Source: Psychrosphaera sp. F3M07
GTDB taxonomy: Bacteria > Pseudomonadota > Gammaproteobacteria > Enterobacterales > Alteromonadaceae
Direction of reading: 5' to 3'
Assembly (NCBI RefSeq): GCF_018860345.1
Contig: NZ_JAHKPJ010000016.1
Coordinates: forward strand, 248,001 to 312,000
Length of the DNA stretch: 64,000 bases
The first letter of the stretch is position 1. Each line of letters begins with the position of its first letter. A program made the translations under genes and the position numbers. The notes below the pieces were generated by a model. That model had not been told where the DNA came from. It saw only the letters and a program-made list of their open reading frames with translations, and did no database searches. Below, one piece after another: positions 58,952 through 64,000 of the stretch.

Positions 58952-60223
58952 CTACGCCTTATCTAACGCTTGGCTAACATCTGCGATGATATCGTCTATA
59001 TGTTCGATACCCACAGAGATTCTAATAAGGTCAGCGCTGACCCCCGCAGAAGCTAACTCTTTTTCGTTTAACTGACGATGGGTTGTAGAAGCAGGATGAC
59101 AAGCCAATGATTTAGCATCACCTATATTCACTAAGCGTAAAATCATCTCAAGTGAGTCGATAAATTTTGAACAGGCTTCAATGCCACCTTCAAGTCCAAA
59201 ACTTAAAATACCAGAGGCTTTGGAATTTGTGATCTCTTTGCATTTTTCATAATACGGGCTTTCTGGCAATGCTGCGTAATTAACCCATTTTACTTTTTTA
59301 TGTTGTTGTAAGAATGCAGCCAGTTTTTCAGCATTTTCACAATGACGTTCCATTCTCAAACCAAGAGTTTCTAACCCTTGCATAATTTGGAACGCATTCA
59401 TAGGTGATATAGCGGCGCCTGTATTTCTAAGTGGCACAACACGACAACGTCCAATATAGGCAGCAGCACCTAACGCCTCGGTATATACAACATCATGGTA
59501 AGAAGGGTCTGGTTGATTTAATACTGGGAAACGCGCTTTATTTGCTACCCAATCAAACTTTCCAGAGTCCACTATTGCACCGCCAATGGACGTACCATGT
59601 CCACCAATGTATTTAGTCAGAGAATGCACAACTATGTCTGCGCCTAACTCAAATGGGCGGCATAAAAACGGCGTGGCAACCGTATTATCAACAATAAGTG
59701 GAACACCATGTTTATGAGCAATTTCAGCTAAACGTTTGATATCAACAATATTGCCAGCAGGGTTGCCTATCGACTCACAAAAGATTGCTTTGGTATTGTC
59801 ATCAATGGCAGCATCAAAGCCGTCAAAGTCATCACATGACACCATACGTGCTTCAATACCTTGTCTTGGTAAAGAATGAGCAAAGAAGTTATACGTACCG
59901 CCATACAGTTGGCTAGTACTAACTATATTATCACCTGATTCACAAATACACTCAATGGCATACGTGATAGCAGCCATTCCTGAAGCAACGCATAATGCGG
60001 CGATGCCCCCTTCCATTGCTGCAACCCGTTTCTCTAACACATCGGTGGTTGGGTTCATTATACGCGTGTATATATTGCCCGGTACTTTAAGGTCAAATAA
60101 ATCAGCTCCATGCTGGGTATTATCAAACGTAAAAGAGGTAGTTTGGTAAATTGGAACTGCTGCTGCTTTAGTTGTTTCTTCTGATTTGTAACCTTCGTGT
60201 AAGGCAATGGACTCAAGTTTCAT
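58952..60223 (-). CDS. O-acetylhomoserine sulfhydrylase, MetY type
   Basis: A 423-residue PLP-dependent enzyme of the Cys/Met metabolism family. The internal aldimine lysine is Lys204 in SLTKYIGGHG; 'YTRIMNPTTDVLEKRVAAMEGG' and 'ASGMAAITYAIECI' are also typical. The length and the extra segment before 'SPMNAFQIMQGLETL' (about 280) fit O-acetylhomoserine aminocarboxypropyltransferases rather than MetB/MetC. It would make homocysteine or methionine from acetylhomoserine and sulfide or methanethiol. An operator-like inverted repeat lies upstream. Confidence 0.9.
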   Translation of the reverse strand: MKLESIALHEGYKSEETTKAAAVPIYQTTSFTFDNTQHGADLFDLKVPGNIYTRIMNPTTDVLEKRVAAMEGGIAALCVASGMAAITYAIECICESGDNIVSTSQLYGGTYNFFAHSLPRQGIEARMVSCDDFDGFDAAIDDNTKAIFCESIGNPAGNIVDIKRLAEIAHKHGVPLIVDNTVATPFLCRPFELGADIVVHSLTKYIGGHGTSIGGAIVDSGKFDWVANKARFPVLNQPDPSYHDVVYTEALGAAAYIGRCRVVPLRNTGAAISPMNAFQIMQGLETLGLRMERHCENAEKLAAFLQQHKKVKWVNYAALPESPYYEKCKEITNSKASGILSFGLEGGIEACSKFIDSLEMILRLVNIGDAKSLACHPASTTHRQLNEKELASAGVSADLIRISVGIEHIDDIIADVSQALDKA

Positions 60224-60538
60224 TTTAATTATTCTCCTGTTAATTATGCTCTGTGCACAACAAAGATTAGGTTATTTAGTTAACCTAAAATGTATTCCTT
60301 GCGCGCAAAAAAAATGAATTTATATTTTGATTTTGTGAATTAATATTTAATTAACTTAACAAGAGTTTATAACAGAAACAATCTGTTTTAACCGTTAACC
60401 TATGAGCGTAAAGCTATATCATATGTTCAATGAGTGGCTGTCGCAGATTAAGAGGGTTAGTTAACCAGCAAGATTCGAAGATATTAAGATAAAAGGTGAT
60501 TATTATAGCCGGACAAATCATTGCATTTGGGATGGGTT
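60224..60538. other. Intergenic region upstream of metY
   Basis: About 315 bp without a coding-like frame. It contains TTAGGTTA (60267-60274) / TAACCTAA (60281-60288), an 8-bp inverted repeat with 6-bp spacer, close before metY, and a related GGTTAGTTAACC near 60450. No MetJ-type AGACGTCT repeats are present. Confidence 0.5.
60267..60288. promoter_or_regulatory. Operator-like inverted repeat upstream of metY
   Basis: TTAGGTTA-TTTAGT-TAACCTAA, with perfect 8-bp arms, lies 44-65 bp before the metY ATG, a normal operator position. The regulator is unknown. Confidence 0.45.
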
Positions 60539-60922
60539 TCATACACTTTTGTGTTGTGTGCCTTCACCAGGGGTGATGAATAAGAGTTTAGTTTTCACTT
60601 TGGTTTTTACCGTATGCCAGATATTTTGGGGAATGATAATAACGCTCCCCTCTTCTTCTAAATCAGTACACTCATGACCATCAGGCAAATCTAATACAAA
60701 GGTTGCTTTCCCCCCTAACAAAACAATGACTTCATCACCATTAGGGTGTATCTCCCAATTCGTCCAATCTTGCTCAAATTCGTGGCATGATACCAACTTA
60801 TGATCTACAAACTGGTTATAGTGTCTATCTAAGCGCTGATACAAACTTTGGTCACATTTCTCGACAGTTGCTTTTTAGCTTGGACTGATAACAATTACAT
60901 CTTTATTTAAATTGGTCGTCAT
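60539..60922 (-). pseudogene. Cupin-domain protein gene with in-frame TAA
   Basis: The frame from an ATG at 60922 reads MTTNLNKDVIVISPS, then TAA (60875-60877), then continues in the same frame with KATVEKCDQSLYQRLDRHYN into a cupin domain that ends at 60539. The segment after the stop is coherent protein sequence, so the gene appears to be interrupted at codon 16. The cupin part (about 101 residues from a TTG at 60844) has 'WEIHPNGDEVIVLLGGKATF' and 'IIIPQNIWHTVK', giving the metal-binding His/Glu/His set. A shorter protein may still be made from the TTG. Natural substrate unknown; family members are small sensing or isomerase-like proteins. Confidence 0.7.
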
Positions 60923-60959
60923 ATGGATCTCTGCTATTCACCATGTTATTTAACAATAA

Positions 60960-61451
60960 CTAGTGGTTACTCGTCATCATTTGCTTTTTCCCATCAAAGC
61001 CATTAAACAACTGAATGTGGGCTTGCTCGGAAAAACAGTCATCACGTTCTGGATATTGAGAAATCCAATTAATCAACATTTCTAAGTTGGTATCTTGCGC
61101 GGCTTTTGATTCATATTTATGCGGCTCCCAAGGTCGTTGTTTTGCATTTTGTATACATGCATCTACCGGCAAATTTAAAAAGATCATTTCGTCAGCTTGC
61201 TCTGTGGCCATTGCTAACAAATCTGCGTAACACCCTTCAATAACCCAGTTTTCATTTTCAGTTATAAAGTTGTGTATGTATTGTTTTGAATCACAAAGCG
61301 CCATTCTCATTGGTGGTTTGTCAGGAGACTCAGGTTGTTGCCAAGCAATTGTATCTAAGTCCAAATGTACGGCTTTATTTTTTAAACAATATTTTTTGGC
61401 TAGCGTTGATTTACCCGAACCTGAGTTACCAAATATTAAGACTTTACTCAT
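60960..61451 (-). CDS. P-loop kinase-like ATPase
   Basis: A 163-residue protein of the adenylate-kinase-like group sometimes named 'DNA topology modulation protein FlaR'. Walker A is GNSGSGKST (8-16), 'HLDLDTIAWQQPES' holds the acceptor-site aspartate, and 'NWVIEGCYADLL' follows as in the family. The phosphoryl acceptor is unknown. It lies 9 bp after the DUF3703 gene. Confidence 0.85.
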   Translation of the reverse strand: MSKVLIFGNSGSGKSTLAKKYCLKNKAVHLDLDTIAWQQPESPDKPPMRMALCDSKQYIHNFITENENWVIEGCYADLLAMATEQADEMIFLNLPVDACIQNAKQRPWEPHKYESKAAQDTNLEMLINWISQYPERDDCFSEQAHIQLFNGFDGKKQMMTSNH

Positions 61452-61460
61452 AAAATACGC

Positions 61461-61829
61461 CTATTTTCTCGTTACTTTCGCTTTGGCTATTAGTTCAGCA
61501 TGTTCTGGTTTTATCGGCATCACTTTAAGCGGACTAACGTTACTTCCACCGGTATTACCGACTGGCACACCTTTTATTGCCGTTAATAATGCCGCACCAA
61601 TAATTCTTAATAACTGGCCAAATATCTCACCTACATTGGCTTGTCGAATCCCCCAAAGCATCATGAGATAATGCACTTTCACATGCCAATAGGTAGATTC
61701 TTGACCTAGTACGTGTGCATTCTCTAAATGTGTAAATGCAGTAGCAAAATCACCAAGTTTCTGGGCTTGAGTGGCTTTAATGATTTCATCATTGACATAA
61801 GGTGCTATGTTTTTCGAAAATTGACTCAA
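61461..61829 (-). CDS. DUF3703 protein
   Basis: A 122-residue protein matching the DUF3703 pattern: an N-terminal helical repeat ('AQKLGDFATAFTHLENAHVLGQ') followed by 'YWHVKVHYLMMLWGIRQ' and 'GVPVGNTGGSNVSPLKVMPI'. One amphipathic or membrane-associated segment is possible (about 70-88). The function is unknown. It forms a two-gene unit with the P-loop gene. Confidence 0.85.
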   Translation of the reverse strand: MSQFSKNIAPYVNDEIIKATQAQKLGDFATAFTHLENAHVLGQESTYWHVKVHYLMMLWGIRQANVGEIFGQLLRIIGAALLTAIKGVPVGNTGGSNVSPLKVMPIKPEHAELIAKAKVTRK

Positions 61830-62182
61830 TGTATTTTCCTATGGTTGAACCTGTAATCAGGTGAAAACATATCTAAAGACTTCCTGCGAGTTATTATCTA
61901 TGGAAGGCACATGTAATAGGACAAGTGATTAGACATCGTTTACCCCTTTTTATTTGCCCCAAACAGGGCCCTTAAATAAAAGGGACGACAAGTTAACTAA
62001 CATACCGGATCCATTAAATAACATAAATACTAATTTTGTAAGTTTAAGCATTTATTAAAATACATTGTTAACCATTTAGGTAAACTACTGATTTATCTAT
62101 CTTAATAGTTATTTTTATTGTGTAAACATTTAAAATTTGTTCTATTAGCTAATATGATATTTTGTTAAGTAACCAGTAAATA
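61830..62182. other. Divergent intergenic region with a large hairpin
   Basis: A 353-bp gap between the DUF3703 gene and the binding-protein gene. It holds an imperfect hairpin (61944-61984): CCCTTTTTATTT pairs with AAATAAAAGGG (one bulged T) around GCCC-CAAACA-GGGC. The rest is AT-rich, and both promoters presumably lie here. Confidence 0.5.
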
Positions 62183-62923
62183 ATGAAGTTCTTACAAACA
62201 CTGACGTTTTTTATTCTAATTATATCAAGTTATAGTTTTGCTACTAACAAACAATCCATTGATCTCTATACCTATATTCATAAACCGCCATATGCCATTG
62301 ACAATAACTCAATTGGATTGAGTTACGACTTCATCAATGCCTTAAACCAACATTCTAAAAAATACACTTACAATCTTATTCATTTACCTAAACGAAGAGC
62401 TTTAGATTCGTTAAGTAAAACCGGAGGCGTAATTTTATGGACTAATCCTATTTGGATGGACGATGTAAATGAAACAAAATTTTATTGGATAAAAGACTTA
62501 TTCAACGACAAAGAACTCTATATTACTAATGACCAATCTCTCGTATACGAAGATGTGACATCATTGCATAACAAAACCCTTGTAGGTGTGCGTGGATATA
62601 CATATTTTGAATTAGAAGAAAGTTTCAAAAAACACAATATTTTACGAGCCAATGTTCAACGTGAAGTATTAATCCCCGATATGCTGTTGAAGAAACGTGG
62701 TGAGGTAGGTGTTATGGGAGCACAAACCTATTGGTACTTAGTCCGGAAAAAGCCAGAAATAGCAGATAATTTATTTATCTTAAAAGACCATAATAAAGAA
62801 TTTAAGCGTAGCATTTTAGTCTCCAAATTAAGTCCATACATAAGAAAAGAAATAGAAGACTGGCTCAGTTCACCTACAGGTAAAAAACAATGGGCCGAAA
62901 TGACGTCGAAATGGTTACAATAA
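62183..62923 (+). CDS. Periplasmic solute-binding protein, SBP_bac_3 type
   Basis: A 246-residue exported protein (signal peptide about 1-20, SFA/TN) with the two-lobed fold of family 3 binding proteins: 'YTYIHKPPYAIDNNSIGLSYDFINAL' opens lobe 1 and 'TLVGVRGYTYFELEESF' starts lobe 2. The conserved arginine of amino-acid binders is not obvious. No ABC permease genes adjoin it, so it may be a stand-alone sensor-like binding protein, as many such Alteromonadales proteins are. Confidence 0.82.
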   Translation: MKFLQTLTFFILIISSYSFATNKQSIDLYTYIHKPPYAIDNNSIGLSYDFINALNQHSKKYTYNLIHLPKRRALDSLSKTGGVILWTNPIWMDDVNETKFYWIKDLFNDKELYITNDQSLVYEDVTSLHNKTLVGVRGYTYFELEESFKKHNILRANVQREVLIPDMLLKKRGEVGVMGAQTYWYLVRKKPEIADNLFILKDHNKEFKRSILVSKLSPYIRKEIEDWLSSPTGKKQWAEMTSKWLQ

Positions 62924-63007
62924 CCAACATCCTTAGGCTGTGAATATTATGGTTAAAAATGGCAAGGACGTTTTAAGCGAAAGGAATAGATTTATAAATA
63001 ACAGGCA

Positions 63008-63040
63008 TAAAAAAACGCCAGTAGTAAAACTAATGACGCC
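63008..63040 (-). terminator. Terminator of the cold-shock gene
   Basis: On the minus strand CGTCATTAG-TTTTA-CTACTGGCG (one wobble, one mismatch) is followed by seven T, 26 bp after the gene's stop. Confidence 0.75.
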
Positions 63041-63065
63041 ATAGTCTCTTAATAGTAATTAGATA

Positions 63066-63272
63066 CTAAAGAGGAACTACTTTATTTGCACAAGGGCCTT
63101 TTTGACCTTCGCCAACTTCAAACTCTACAGCTTGACCGTCGTTAAGTGTTGCGTAACCGCCACCACTTTGAATTTCTGAATGGTGAACAAAAAGATCTTT
63201 GCTTCCATCTTCTGGAGTGATGAATCCGAAACCTTTATCGGCATTAAACCACTTAACTGTACCTTTACTCAT
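63066..63272 (-). CDS. Cold-shock domain protein, CspA family
   Basis: A 68-residue single-strand nucleic-acid-binding OB-fold protein. RNP1 ([11 protein letters not shown], about 13-23) and RNP2 (DLFVHHSEI, about 27-35) are intact. It acts as an RNA chaperone; whether it is cold-induced cannot be told. The ribosome site is AAAGAG. Transcription probably starts well upstream in the 359-bp gap. Confidence 0.97.
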   Translation of the reverse strand: MSKGTVKWFNADKGFGFITPEDGSKDLFVHHSEIQSGGGYATLNDGQAVEFEVGEGQKGPCANKVVPL

Positions 63273-63631
63273 AATATACTCTTTAATTTAAATTTGTTAA
63301 TTGCAATACTTTGCATCTGCATTGTACATGTCAAATCTAAAATAAACTAATAATAGTGACGCGTACATGGATTCAATCGTGATAAGTTCGACTGATAGTT
63401 ATTCATTATTGCCTAGACCCTATGTAAATCAAGTCATGTAGAAAAAACTTTTATTTAAATTAAATAAAATAAATAACCTTTTTTACTACAAACAATTGAT
63501 AAAACTTACCTAAATACGTCAAAAAGCGACATTTCTCTATCTATGTTATCGCTTTGGCGCAACTAATATGATGTTTTCTGCGGTACACATTTCACCTGTT
63601 TCATTGGATAAATGATTTATTCAGTGACCAA
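63273..63631. other. Intergenic region upstream of the cold-shock gene
   Basis: A 359-bp gap, very AT-rich near 63430-63500. Cold-shock mRNAs often have long structured leaders and this length would allow one, but I see no clear cold-box. The right part follows the NTF2-like gene and shows no obvious terminator. Confidence 0.4.
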
Positions 63632-63991
63632 TTACTCGTGGTACTTACGAATAATCGCCACTTTGCCATCTTCTATTTCTAAAACTTCCATCATTACTTG
63701 TGAATAAGCCAGCGCTTGTTGGTTTTGTGGGTGGATACCTTCGGCTTTATTTTTATACCGAATTGCCACAGCTGATGTATTAAAGGTAAAGACATCTAAC
63801 AATTGAGCTTCATATTTAGTATGCGCACCAAGGTAAAAAGTCATGCCTTTGCGCATTAATTCTTTTCCATTTGATTGTCGTGAGTCATCGGTGACATAAG
63901 GCAAATGTGTATGGCCAATATCATCGGTCAGTAACGCGAGATAAACTTCTATATCTTTTGCGGTTGCGTTGGGTGCTTGAGTTGCCACCAT
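63632..63991 (-). CDS. NTF2-like (SnoaL-type) protein, possibly cut at the edge
   Basis: 119 residues from an ATG at 63991, but the frame stays open to the window edge, so the true start may lie outside. The sequence 'YLALLTDDIGHTHLPYVTDD', then 'VFTFNTSAVAIRYKNKAEG' and C-terminal 'MMEVLEIEDGKVAIIRKYHE' fit the cone-shaped SnoaL/NTF2 fold of small-molecule-binding enzymes or domains. The ligand is unknown. Confidence 0.75.
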   Translation of the reverse strand: MVATQAPNATAKDIEVYLALLTDDIGHTHLPYVTDDSRQSNGKELMRKGMTFYLGAHTKYEAQLLDVFTFNTSAVAIRYKNKAEGIHPQNQQALAYSQVMMEVLEIEDGKVAIIRKYHE

Positions 63992-64000
63992 ACTATTAAA

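Noticed and set aside
60224-60538. MetJ box or SAM riboswitch before metY
   Set aside because: No tandem AGACGTCT-like repeats and no riboswitch core pattern could be seen.

Overview
The window is AT-rich gammaproteobacterial chromosome. Gene content and order point to a marine member of the Alteromonadales: a PomAB-type (sodium-type) flagellar stator pair, a TonB-dependent receptor beside a secreted pectate lyase, the tol-pal / tRNA-Lys / nadA block, ruvCAB, cmoAB, and cydABX with cydDC. This assignment is an inference from gene families; no rRNA gene is present. I see no insertion sequence, prophage, CRISPR array or replication origin, so most of the window is core genome.

Layout. Positions 1-6.4 kb hold part of a pectin-use locus: a truncated surface lipoprotein gene and a TonB-dependent receptor on the minus strand, divergent from a PL1-type pectate lyase, with a perfect 14-bp operator-like palindrome between them. 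Positions 6.5-14.2 kb hold a patatin phospholipase, KatG, a ModF-like double-ABC protein, and a small Crp / nitroreductase / YdcZ / GNAT group. Positions 14.2-16.1 kb hold tRNA-Ser(GGA), nadA and three identical tRNA-Lys(UUU) genes. Positions 16.1-21.3 kb are ybgC-tolQRAB-pal-cpoB (minus), followed by a likely unannotated small RNA at about 21.6-21.72 kb. Positions 21.8-26.4 kb hold ruvB, ruvA (with a LexA box), a hypothetical gene on the opposite strand, ruvC and aspS. Positions 26.7-36.3 kb hold cmoAB-lysR, purMN, a DUF3108 gene, a glutamine amidotransferase, fau, rpiA, serA and a LexA-controlled yebG. Positions 36.4-43.2 kb hold DUF445 and a signalling group: a LysM-FecR protein, a CHASE2-GGDEF-EAL protein, an HD-GYP protein and a HDOD protein. 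Positions 43.3-51.2 kb hold acpH, a pterin dehydratase, thiI, pomAB and the xseB-ispA-dxs operon. Positions 51.2-58.9 kb hold cydAB-cydX-cydDC opposite a PAS/sigma-54 activator. Positions 58.9-64 kb hold metY, a cupin gene broken by an in-frame TAA, a P-loop kinase, DUF3703, a periplasmic binding protein, a cold-shock protein and an NTF2-like ORF at the edge.

How the genes work together. CydDC exports the reductant needed to mature cytochrome bd (CydABX), and the divergent sigma-54 regulator probably controls this operon; the shared intergenic region has a -24/-12-like promoter, repeated TGACA/TGTCA sites at enhancer distance and an FNR-like box. Two clear LexA boxes place ruvAB and yebG in the SOS regulon. 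Tol-Pal proteins link outer-membrane constriction to division. XseB-IspA-Dxs supplies isoprenoid precursors. The LysM-FecR, CHASE2-EAL and HD-GYP genes look like a cell-envelope-responsive c-di-GMP-lowering module.

The least explained elements are the structured RNA near 21.6 kb, the cyd regulatory region, the FecR/CHASE2 pair, the inactive-looking first ATPase domain of the ModF homologue, and the interrupted cupin gene.
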